Assembly: GCF_004339085.1 (NCBI RefSeq)
Contig: NZ_SMFX01000001.1
Location: 1,253,227 to 1,317,226 of the forward strand
Direction of reading: 5' to 3'
From: Thiogranum longum
GTDB lineage: Bacteria; Pseudomonadota; Gammaproteobacteria; DSM-19610
DNA length: 64,000 nucleotides
Below, piece by piece: positions 16,683-24,271 of the stretch (its first letter is position 1; each line of letters starts with the position of its first letter). The position numbers and the translations under genes were made by a program. The notes beneath the pieces were generated by a model, which saw only the letters and a list, made by a program, of their open reading frames with translations, had not been told where the DNA came from and did no database searches.

Positions 16683-19142
16683 CTAGAAATCAGCGCGATA
16701 ACCGAGATTGAAGAAGAAAGAGGAGGTGTCCTGGGTATCATTGGGTAAATCCTGGGTAGACCATTCTCCACCGAACTCTGTTTCAAATCGGTAGCGTTTC
16801 CGCCAGCGGTAGTCGATACGCATCGACGGTGCAGCGATCCATTGTGTGGAGTTGTTACTGGTATTGTCCCGGTAATCGACCCTCATACGGGGATTTACAC
16901 GCCAGACTTTACGGAACGGGAAGCGGCTGTTCAGCGATAGCGAGGCAATGTGACTGCTGGTAGTGTCCGAGTAACGTAGCCCTGCCACGCTAACGTCACC
17001 CGGCATTAACAGGTTGCTGCCGATGAACTGCAGGTTGTAGAAGAATTCGTAGTCAGTTCCGGGGATTTCATCAACACCTCCGGATGCCCTGGTGTCAGAT
17101 AACTTCGATAGGGTGATGTCACCACTGATCTGGTATTTATCGGTTAGCGGGTGTGCGGCACCCAGTGTGATGCTGGTCGAGTCGGCTGTACGATCTTCTG
17201 CCAGGTCGCGGATTTCATCGTCTGTGAAGATATCCTGTAATGCATTCATGTCGGGTACCGTCTGTCCCTGCAAGGCATTCGAGGTTGTCAGTATCGGGCT
17301 GTTGCGGTAGTCGATTGAAGCATTAATAGTTGTTCGGTCGGGCAGTGTCCAGGTGCCGAGAAGGATCAGCGTATTCAGTGACGAATAGGAGATATCGTAG
17401 TCGACGAAGCTTAGCAGTGAGAGCCTGGGGTCGAAATAGCGCGCTTCGCCACCGACAGCACGACGATCAAGAACACCGTCATTTTGCTGCTCGATTAAAA
17501 AGACATTGAAATCCCAGGCGTTGGCGAAAGTTCCGAGATCGGCACTGATACCATAAAGGTAACGCTCGGTCTTCAGCTGGTCCCGTGTCGATAAAACGGG
17601 AAAACCGGCGACGACGTTGACAAGGATTCTGTCATTGAGCTGGTAACCGGCAAGCAGCCCGTCGAAACGACCCAGTACACCACCCGTGTTCCGGGACTGG
17701 CGTCCCAACCGCGCGGAGAGCCCGCTGGATTTATGGTTTATGTCGGCATACAGGCTGCTGATGCTACTGCTGTCACCAGGCCCATCGCTTAGAAAATCGT
17801 ACAGGTAAGAACCGGTAAACCGGGACTGGATATCATATCGCTCACCACGTTTGCGCGCTGTAATATCAAGGTCGGTTGACAGTGATGACTGGGTCACTAC
17901 ATCACCGGCAGCGTCTGTGGTGCTTTCGTCACGCCGGTAGAACTGGGATACGCCGCCATAGATATCCCATTCCGGCTTGCGTGAGGAACGACGTTTTCGG
18001 CCTGTTGGTTCTCGTGATGCCTGTTTTGCAGTCGTGATACCCGCCAGTCGTTGTGCAATCCGGTCAGCATCTTCGCCATCCGGGTAAAGGGCGAGGTAAC
18101 GTTTGTATTCGCGAACTGCATGAGCAAGCTGTCCCTTTCGCTCCCTGGCTACGCCAAGAAATTCCAGTGCATCCTGGCGATACGGGTTGTCCGGGTAGCG
18201 AAGAATTTTTGTGTACAGCTGAATCGCATGGTTAATATCGTTTTTTGCCATGGACTGCCGTGCCTGTTCCATGAGTTCGGCAATCTTTTCGTCCGGTGTT
18301 TTAGGGAGGGTAGGGGTGATTCCTGGTACTCGCAGTTTTCGTACAACAGCTTCCCCCCCGGCCTGCTTGAGTGCAGCTGTTATTTCACTGGCGCTGGCGT
18401 AATCGACCCAGGCGCCAGGGTAGCGCGATTTGACTTTCTTCAGTGCAGCCCTGGCCTGCGCACGGGTTTCGAAGAACCCGGCACGCAAACGTGACCAAAC
18501 ACGGCCATCAATCGGAAATTTCGTTGTGTACAGGGTCAAGTTCCGGTTCAGGGGGAGGGCGCCTGCAGAAGGTACAGCGATGTCACGCAGTGATGACTCC
18601 AGGTTGATGACATAGTGCTCGGTATAATTGGCCTCGGGACTGGATTTACTCTGGCTTCGGCGGCTGGATTCCGGTTGCAAGACAGCAGGTTTGTTTACGA
18701 TATTTTCATTGGTGACAACTTCCAGTCGCAAGTGACGGCGGTCGCTGCCCGGGTAGAGCTTGTAGCTGACCTCGCGTGAAAACCTTAGCGTCAAGGTTCC
18801 GCGTTCTGTGTCGAGTGGATCATAGCGTGCCTCAATCAGTGGAACCAGCGTGTCACGTTCGGCTACAACGGTTTGAAGCTCATTGGAAAATGTTTCCAGT
18901 GAAAAGAGACCATTGCTCAGTGCGCGTAACTCGATCAGGAGTTCATCGCCGCGCCTTTCAGGGGCATGTGTGACGTACTGCATTGGCACGTTAAATTCGA
19001 CACGTATTGTCGCCGGGTTGCGGCTATCATCGATGCTGACAGTATCAATGACACCAGCAGCGAAAATTGAAACAGATGCCAGTAATAACCCGGCGAAGGC
19101 CAGCAAGCGCAGTCCATTAGCTTTTATATGATTCATTATCAT
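16683..19142 (-). CDS. Exported TPR/beta-barrel outer-membrane protein of the multihaem operon
   Basis: An 819-residue multidomain protein. Residues 1-28 are a signal peptide. About 30-150 is a beta-sandwich like the AMIN-type domain in the gene before it. About 205-255 resembles a SPOR-like unit (RLRAGFFETRAQARAALKKV). About 285-370 is helical with TPR repeats (INHAIQLYTKILRYPDNPYR, LAHAVREYKRYLALYPDGED). From about 390 to the end alternating strands form a probable beta-barrel that ends FNLGYRADF, with the terminal Phe used by the Bam machinery. It could be the outer-membrane conduit for the two large cytochromes encoded upstream, as MtrB-type porins are for MtrA, though no sequence link to MtrB is claimed. 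The ATG overlaps the previous stop by 4 bases. Confidence 0.78.
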   Translation of the reverse strand: MIMNHIKANGLRLLAFAGLLLASVSIFAAGVIDTVSIDDSRNPATIRVEFNVPMQYVTHAPERRGDELLIELRALSNGLFSLETFSNELQTVVAERDTLVPLIEARYDPLDTERGTLTLRFSREVSYKLYPGSDRRHLRLEVVTNENIVNKPAVLQPESSRRSQSKSSPEANYTEHYVINLESSLRDIAVPSAGALPLNRNLTLYTTKFPIDGRVWSRLRAGFFETRAQARAALKKVKSRYPGAWVDYASASEITAALKQAGGEAVVRKLRVPGITPTLPKTPDEKIAELMEQARQSMAKNDINHAIQLYTKILRYPDNPYRQDALEFLGVARERKGQLAHAVREYKRYLALYPDGEDADRIAQRLAGITTAKQASREPTGRKRRSSRKPEWDIYGGVSQFYRRDESTTDAAGDVVTQSSLSTDLDITARKRGERYDIQSRFTGSYLYDFLSDGPGDSSSISSLYADINHKSSGLSARLGRQSRNTGGVLGRFDGLLAGYQLNDRILVNVVAGFPVLSTRDQLKTERYLYGISADLGTFANAWDFNVFLIEQQNDGVLDRRAVGGEARYFDPRLSLLSFVDYDISYSSLNTLILLGTWTLPDRTTINASIDYRNSPILTTSNALQGQTVPDMNALQDIFTDDEIRDLAEDRTADSTSITLGAAHPLTDKYQISGDITLSKLSDTRASGGVDEIPGTDYEFFYNLQFIGSNLLMPGDVSVAGLRYSDTTSSHIASLSLNSRFPFRKVWRVNPRMRVDYRDNTSNNSTQWIAAPSMRIDYRWRKRYRFETEFGGEWSTQDLPNDTQDTSSFFFNLGYRADF

Positions 19143-19594
19143 TGGTCGGAAGGGTCGAGGAAAACTTTTATACTGCGGTAGTCCGGACCGGGTATAACGT
19201 GGTAATGAACGGGCCGGGTGAAATGTATGGTCAGCCAGGGGCCTTCTTTCACGTCACCTTCGTAGACTACTTCGTCAACAGAATACTGTTCAGCACCTTG
19301 TGGGCTTATACCTTCACGACCGGAAACACTTTCCCGGTCCACGGGTGCAACCTGAACAGGTTTCAGACGAATGCGCAGTTCTTTGCCTTCGTCAATCGGG
19401 AAATGTCCCAGGTAACTGAACAGGAACGAGAGTTTTGCTTCAAGTACCGGTTTTCCGTCCACAACCTGGATTGTCACCTCTTCGAGTACCTTGTTGGGCA
19501 CGGGAGCAGCGACGGCCGCAGTCCAGGAAAAAACACCTGGCAATGACAGGCAGAGACCTGTCGTTATAAAAAGCCTGCGTAACGTTTTCATCAT
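19139..19594 (-). CDS. Small exported AMIN-like protein in the cytochrome operon
   Basis: A 151-residue protein with a signal peptide (about 1-29, LFITTGLCLSLPGVF). The mature domain is all-beta with the pattern ELRIRLKPVQVAP and GPWLTIHFTRPVHYHVIPG, close in style to the N-terminal domain of the following barrel protein (both contain an LxIxLRP/RFSR-type strand and a pre-terminal Y-x-V-I-P-G or Y-K-L-Y-P-G turn). It may be an assembly partner or periplasmic collar. Starts are stacked (GTG 19597, ATG 19594, ATG 19591); I use 19594. It begins 9 bases after the 20-haem cytochrome stop and ends with an ATGA overlap. Confidence 0.7.
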   Translation of the reverse strand: MMKTLRRLFITTGLCLSLPGVFSWTAAVAAPVPNKVLEEVTIQVVDGKPVLEAKLSFLFSYLGHFPIDEGKELRIRLKPVQVAPVDRESVSGREGISPQGAEQYSVDEVVYEGDVKEGPWLTIHFTRPVHYHVIPGPDYRSIKVFLDPSDQ

Positions 19595-19603
19595 CACGAT
19601 ATG

Positions 19604-21268
19604 TCAGTCAAAGCTGCCATCACTGACGCGGTGTTCACCACTTCGACGCTTTTTGATGGTGGTCAGACTGCTGTCTGTATAGGTATGGCAGCTGCCGGAA
19701 CAGTCACGGAGTTCGCCTACCTTGTATTTGATATCCGGGTTTTCAGACTTCTTGTGCGGCCCGGATTCGTAATCACCCGCGTGGCAACCGGCACAATCCG
19801 GCTGATAGCTCGGCGCAGTCCAGGTTACGGTCTGTGCGTTACTGCGATGACACGAGGTGCAGGCCATATTGCTTCTGTGATCGCCGGGATAATTCCCCGA
19901 GCTATGCCGGAAGTCAATCGGTGTCCAGCGTGTTGAGTTGTGACAGCTGTCGCATTGCAGTGCAGTCACAAAATGATTACCTGGCTTGCCGGTTGCTGTG
20001 CTGCCGTTGTGGCAGGATGAGCAGGACCCGGTGACATTATTGTGGTCAAAGCTTGCCGGTAACCAGGCGCGGTTTGAATGACAGGTGTCGCATTGAGCGC
20101 TGGTCTGGGTGTGATTGGCGGTTTTCCCGGTTGCGGTAACACCGTTGTGGCAGCTGCTGCAGGTTCCAGGAGCTACGCTGTTATGGTCGAATACAGCGGG
20201 AATCCAGGCGTTGCTTGTGTGGCAATCATCGCAAGTGTTTCCGGACGCGATATGAGATGCCGATTTCCCGGTTGCAGTACTCCCGTTGTGGCAGCTGAAG
20301 CAGGTGCCCACAACATCGGTGTGATCCACACGAATAACCGGTGTCCAGCTGCTGCTGCGATGGCAGTCTTCACAAATGTTGCTGGTCTGGATATGTTGTG
20401 CATTTTTACCCGTTGCAGTGGTGCCATTATGACAACTGGAACAGTTTCCACTGATGCTGTTGTGATCAAAAGAAGCCGATGACCAGTTGTTGGTATTGTG
20501 GCAATCCTCGCACTGGTTACCCGAGTTAATGTGATTTGCCGGCTTTCCGGTTGCTGTACTGTTGTTGTGGCAGGTAGAACAGCTTCCCATGACATCGGCA
20601 TGATCAACGCGAATGACAGGTGTCCAGCTGCGGCTCCGATGACAGTCCTGGCACAGATTGTTGGTCTGTATATGCCGGGCATTTTTCCCGGTTGCCGTGG
20701 CGCCATTGTGACAGCTGATGCAGTTCCCACCGATACTGCTATGGTCAAATACGGCCCCGGTCCAGCCGTTGGTGGTGTGACAATCATCACAGCTGTTACC
20801 GGAAGCGATATGCGAAGCAGATTTCCCCTGAGCTGCCGTGCCGTTATGGCAGGAAGTACAGCTACCGAGTACAGCAATATGGTCAATGCGGGTAACCTGT
20901 TTCCAGTCACGTGTCGTGTGGCAGTCCAGGCAGCTGTCGGTGGTACGGATATGGCTGGTCGGCATGCTCTCGCCCTCCATCCGCGATGCGCTGTTATGAC
21001 AGCTGGCGCAACGCGTCGGGGTGCCTTTGAATACACCACGTATATGACAGGCGTCGCAATCAGCAGACTGATGCCCGCCGTCAAGCGGGAACCCGGTGGA
21101 AAAGTGATCAAACGTTGTGTCCTTCGCGTAAGCGCCGGCTGTGGCGAACAGTGCCGCGATGAAGGTCAGCGTGAACAGTATGCGCTGCAGCAGGCGGTAG
21201 TGCCGGCCCGAAGCCAGAAGGCTGTGACAACGGTAGCGCAGGTAAGGTTGATCAGTTGATATGTACAT
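19604..21268 (-). CDS. Repetitive multihaem cytochrome c, about 20 haems
   Basis: A 554-residue protein with 19 CxxCH motifs plus one C-terminal CxxxCH (CSGSCH). A hydrophobic export segment lies at about 28-47 (ILFTLTFIAALFATAGAYA). The body is a run of about 46-residue units, each with an N-G-x-T-A-T-G-K stretch, a spaced His (NHINSGNQ or QHIQTSNI), a CxDCH and a DH pair that offers the distal His. Every two units form a supra-repeat of 93 residues (279 bases), so this is a linear ladder of bis-His haems fit for long-range electron transfer in the periplasm or at the surface. The ATG at 21268 overlaps the upstream 21-haem gene by 17 bases. The longer upstream reading lies inside that gene and is rejected. 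Confidence 0.85.
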   Translation of the reverse strand: MYISTDQPYLRYRCHSLLASGRHYRLLQRILFTLTFIAALFATAGAYAKDTTFDHFSTGFPLDGGHQSADCDACHIRGVFKGTPTRCASCHNSASRMEGESMPTSHIRTTDSCLDCHTTRDWKQVTRIDHIAVLGSCTSCHNGTAAQGKSASHIASGNSCDDCHTTNGWTGAVFDHSSIGGNCISCHNGATATGKNARHIQTNNLCQDCHRSRSWTPVIRVDHADVMGSCSTCHNNSTATGKPANHINSGNQCEDCHNTNNWSSASFDHNSISGNCSSCHNGTTATGKNAQHIQTSNICEDCHRSSSWTPVIRVDHTDVVGTCFSCHNGSTATGKSASHIASGNTCDDCHTSNAWIPAVFDHNSVAPGTCSSCHNGVTATGKTANHTQTSAQCDTCHSNRAWLPASFDHNNVTGSCSSCHNGSTATGKPGNHFVTALQCDSCHNSTRWTPIDFRHSSGNYPGDHRSNMACTSCHRSNAQTVTWTAPSYQPDCAGCHAGDYESGPHKKSENPDIKYKVGELRDCSGSCHTYTDSSLTTIKKRRSGEHRVSDGSFD

Positions 21269-22817
21269 CGCTGAATCGCTCCGTATTGTGGCATCTGGCG
21301 CAGTTGCGTCCAAAACGGCCTTTGTGAATATCATCCGCCCGGTGGCAGCTGTTACAGCTGTTTGCTGTGGCGGGCAGTGCATCTTCGGTCGGTGTGGTAT
21401 GGCAGTCTTTGCACGACAGGTCTTCATGCGCGCCTTCCAGCCGGAAACCGGTTTGCTCGGCATGATCAAATTGCCAGGCTGACCAGCTGTTCGGGTTGTG
21501 ACACTGCTGGCAATTTGTGCCGAGTGTCGACTTGTGGTCATCGTCATCACGGTGACAACTGATACAGGACCGGGACGTGTCACGGAACGCCGCAGAGGTG
21601 TGGCACTCTTCACAGGGTGCGGTGGCGTGCAGTCCCAACAGGGGGAAGCGTGTCAGATCATGGTCGAACACAATACGTTCTGACCAGCTTTGTGTCTGGT
21701 GGCAGCGCTCGCAGGCCTTGCCTTCCTGTCCATGGTGAACATCGTCACCGGCATGGCAGCTCAAGCAACTCGTAGACAGTTCTTCCTGCTGTATATCACC
21801 CTGGTGGCAGGCAACACAGGAGATGGTTTTGTGTTTTCCCGTTAGTGCAAAATCGGTTTTCCGGTCGTGGTCAAAACGGGTTGTCGACCAGCTTTTTTCG
21901 CTATGGCAGCTATCGCACTGTTTCCCGTAATTTCCGTGATGGGCGTCATCACTGCGATGGCAGGCGATACATTCAGTTTCCGGTTTCTTGTCCTTGACGG
22001 GGTCTGTATGGCAGGCTTCACACCGAACCTTTCTGTGTTTCCCACGCAGCGGGAAATCAGTGTCCCCATGGTCAAAATCGGTCTTGTCCCAGCTTTTCTC
22101 GTTATGGCAGGTTTCGCACTTGTTGCCATTTGCGCCGGCGTGTACGTCATTAATGGCGTGACAACTGTTGCAACGGTCCGGGGTGTCTTCGTAGCGTTCA
22201 TTGACATGGCAACTGGCACAACGAACTTTTTTATGCGCCCCAAGCAGCTGGAAATCTGTCGAATCGTGATCGAACTCGAAGCGATCCCAACGGGCAGGTG
22301 TATGGCAATCATTACATTTGCTGCCCAGGTTGCCCTTGTGTGGGTCACTTTCCTTGTGGCAGTCATTGCAGGCAGAAGGTGCTTCAGACCAGGTCTTTCC
22401 CGCAAGATGGCAGGTAGTACAGGCAATGGTTGTGTGAGCACCTTTCAGGTGAAAATCTGTTTTCGTGTGATTGAATGTTAATGGATCCAGTTGCACGATA
22501 TCGGCATTACGGCCAAGGTGCTCACTGTGGCAGCTCTTGCAGGTCCTGTTTTTAATACCGTCGATTTGCCCGTGAAAACCTTTGCTGTTCGCGATATCTG
22601 CAGAGACTTCTTTGTGACAATCCAGACAAAGTTGTTCCTGCGTACCTTTACGAAAACGCAGGTGGCATTGCGAGCAATCCGATTCGAGTTTTTTATGACC
22701 CTCGATAACCTTGCCAGGCATCAGCAATGTCTCGATATCCGCTGCCAGCATGAGGCGCGGAGATGCCAGCGTGAGTCCGGTCAGTGTCATCATGATAATT
22801 CGTATCCAGTTACCCAT
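21252..22817 (-). CDS. Multihaem cytochrome c with 21 CxxCH motifs
   Basis: A 521-residue cytochrome c3-family protein with a signal peptide (about 1-26). I count 21 CxxCH sites, from CSQCH near residue 48 to CARCH near the C-terminus, with no gaps longer than about 45 residues. The repeats differ from those of the next gene: they carry FDHD-x-T-x-F-x-L-x-G-x-H segments (for example FDHGDTDFPLRGKH) giving distal His ligands, as in long c3-like electron conduits of iron- and sulfur-cycling bacteria. It starts 21 bases after the membrane di-haem gene and overlaps the next gene, so it is central to the operon. Periplasmic electron storage or transfer is likely; the direction of flow cannot be read from sequence. 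Confidence 0.88.
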   Translation of the reverse strand: MGNWIRIIMMTLTGLTLASPRLMLAADIETLLMPGKVIEGHKKLESDCSQCHLRFRKGTQEQLCLDCHKEVSADIANSKGFHGQIDGIKNRTCKSCHSEHLGRNADIVQLDPLTFNHTKTDFHLKGAHTTIACTTCHLAGKTWSEAPSACNDCHKESDPHKGNLGSKCNDCHTPARWDRFEFDHDSTDFQLLGAHKKVRCASCHVNERYEDTPDRCNSCHAINDVHAGANGNKCETCHNEKSWDKTDFDHGDTDFPLRGKHRKVRCEACHTDPVKDKKPETECIACHRSDDAHHGNYGKQCDSCHSEKSWSTTRFDHDRKTDFALTGKHKTISCVACHQGDIQQEELSTSCLSCHAGDDVHHGQEGKACERCHQTQSWSERIVFDHDLTRFPLLGLHATAPCEECHTSAAFRDTSRSCISCHRDDDDHKSTLGTNCQQCHNPNSWSAWQFDHAEQTGFRLEGAHEDLSCKDCHTTPTEDALPATANSCNSCHRADDIHKGRFGRNCARCHNTERFSDVHIN

Positions 22818-22838
22818 TCAGTAATCTGTCAGCCCCCG

Positions 22839-23741
22839 CTAGTACATGTGTACCGCGACGACATGCACTACGCCGGATAGCACCAGCATCAGGAAAAACG
22901 GGAAGTGCAGTACATGCCAGATAGAAAACAGCCGTTCGTAAAAATGAAATTCTGTCACTTTTCGAACGCTTTCGAGTTGTGCGCCGATATGTCGGAGTAA
23001 TGTTTTACGTTGTGCAGTCGGCAAGGTTGATGGAACCTGCCGCCATAAAGACAGGTACAGTAACCAGGTCCGGAAACCCAGCGAGCCCAGGGTTAAAAAG
23101 CTGCTAATGATCCCCGCCGGCTTTGTGTGCGCCAGTGCCTCGAACTCGCGTACTTGGTTGCGAATCCGGGGGTAGTCTGTGAGGTGACTTTCCAGAGAGC
23201 CGCTGAGTAGCTCGGCATGGCGAGTGAGTTCCTCCAGCGTTGCCTTGCGTCCGTACAGGCCATGGTGGATACGTGTGTAGAAGTATCGACCGACCAGACC
23301 GCTACCCGCGACCAGCAACATACAGAACAGTGCAATGTTGCTGTTCAGCGATCCAAGCTGGAAACCACTATGGAAGAGAATGCAAACCGGCCCGATAATG
23401 CCGAACAGCATGTGGGTGCGAAACCAGAATCGCACCGGTCCCATTCGCCGCATAAAACCCGCATGTTTACGCAAGGGGTAAAGTAGTAATAACAGCATCA
23501 GCGTGCCGCCCACGATGCCGAGCGCATACCCTGCGCCATTTTCTGCAGTCAGCGGTTGCTCAATACGGTGTTTCCACCCGTAAGCGATGATCGCGAGGAT
23601 TGACAGGTACCCCATAGCCAGCAAAATCCCACGCATGCGAGGACGGTACAGTTCGATCAACGAACCGCGCTGCGGTGATGCTGTATCTTTTTCGGTTACG
23701 GGTATAACGAGTTCAGCGGGCATGATGTTTTTTACATCCAC
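22839..23741 (-). CDS. Ferric-reductase-like membrane di-haem b protein
   Basis: A 300-residue integral membrane protein with about six helices. Two helices carry paired His at the spacing known from the ferric reductase/NADPH oxidase fold: His110 and His124 (H-x13-H) and His279 and His293 (H-x13-H). That geometry holds two stacked b haems and moves electrons across the membrane. There is no FAD/NAD domain in this chain; the divergent gene at 24272 encodes a suitable flavoprotein. It is the first gene of the multihaem operon and would hand electrons to, or take them from, the periplasmic cytochromes. The start is a GTG at 23741 or an ATG at 23723; neither has a strong ribosome site. Confidence 0.78.
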   Translation of the reverse strand: MDVKNIMPAELVIPVTEKDTASPQRGSLIELYRPRMRGILLAMGYLSILAIIAYGWKHRIEQPLTAENGAGYALGIVGGTLMLLLLLYPLRKHAGFMRRMGPVRFWFRTHMLFGIIGPVCILFHSGFQLGSLNSNIALFCMLLVAGSGLVGRYFYTRIHHGLYGRKATLEELTRHAELLSGSLESHLTDYPRIRNQVREFEALAHTKPAGIISSFLTLGSLGFRTWLLYLSLWRQVPSTLPTAQRKTLLRHIGAQLESVRKVTEFHFYERLFSIWHVLHFPFFLMLVLSGVVHVVAVHMY

Positions 23742-24271
23742 AGGTCATGGTGGACGGCTCCTGGCTATATAACGGTAGGCAGATTGTCTTTTGAAGTGCG
23801 TTTTCCATGCTGCCTATCGCGTCACAAAAATTGGGAAATTACACCCAAGTTGCAATGAATGTGCCAGAATAAGTGGGTCTGATTAGCGGTTTATTCCGCC
23901 TAAAGAACTGTAAGTGCTTGTTTTTTTTATGGGCTCAATCTATGTAAACAGCCAATAGAGGTTGAAATTTTGACCCATGTCGGTATTCGGCGACGACAAA
24001 ACGGTGCAAAAAATAGCGTTTTTAAGGCGGATTGGCCATTCGTCCATCGAAAGACTGTCGGCAGATGAAGACAGGTTTTGTACCAGATTAACGCCCTTCC
24101 GGCCGATGAACCGGGTTTCAGGGTATGGCACATGAACTGCAGTGTGTCAGGAACTTTGTGCAGCACATCACATTTTCGGGCGTTATACCCCGATCAATAT
24201 CAGGGTACAGCGCTGCGCGCCGATGAGTCAGCCGTTACCCGTTTTAACTGGACGCAATTTTCAACGCTACG
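23742..24271. other. 530-base divergent intergenic region, no gene evident
   Basis: This AT-richer region separates the cytochrome operon from the divergent flavoprotein gene and must hold both promoters. Small open frames here show no conserved pattern. A stretch at about 23950-24010 contains, on the minus strand, GGGTCAAAATTTCAACC, a sequence style seen at IS21-family ends, but no transposase gene is present. A T-run at 23922-23929 has no clear stem before it. I could not assign a sharp promoter or operator. Confidence 0.4.

Noticed and set aside
19900-20900. Regular 279-base periodicity considered as a CRISPR or tandem DNA repeat array
   Set aside because: The period is in frame, encodes CxxCH units, and lacks short identical repeats with unique spacers.
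20173-21259. Long open frames on both strands across the cytochrome repeats (for example + 20498-21259 and - 20173-21111)
   Set aside because: They are shadows produced by the repetitive, biased codons of the cytochrome gene; they contain no known motif and no ribosome site.
21269-21613. Longer N-terminus for the 20-haem cytochrome reading through the end of the 21-haem gene
   Set aside because: This part is the out-of-frame copy of a real cytochrome coding region with no signal peptide; the ATG at 21268 gives a proper export segment.
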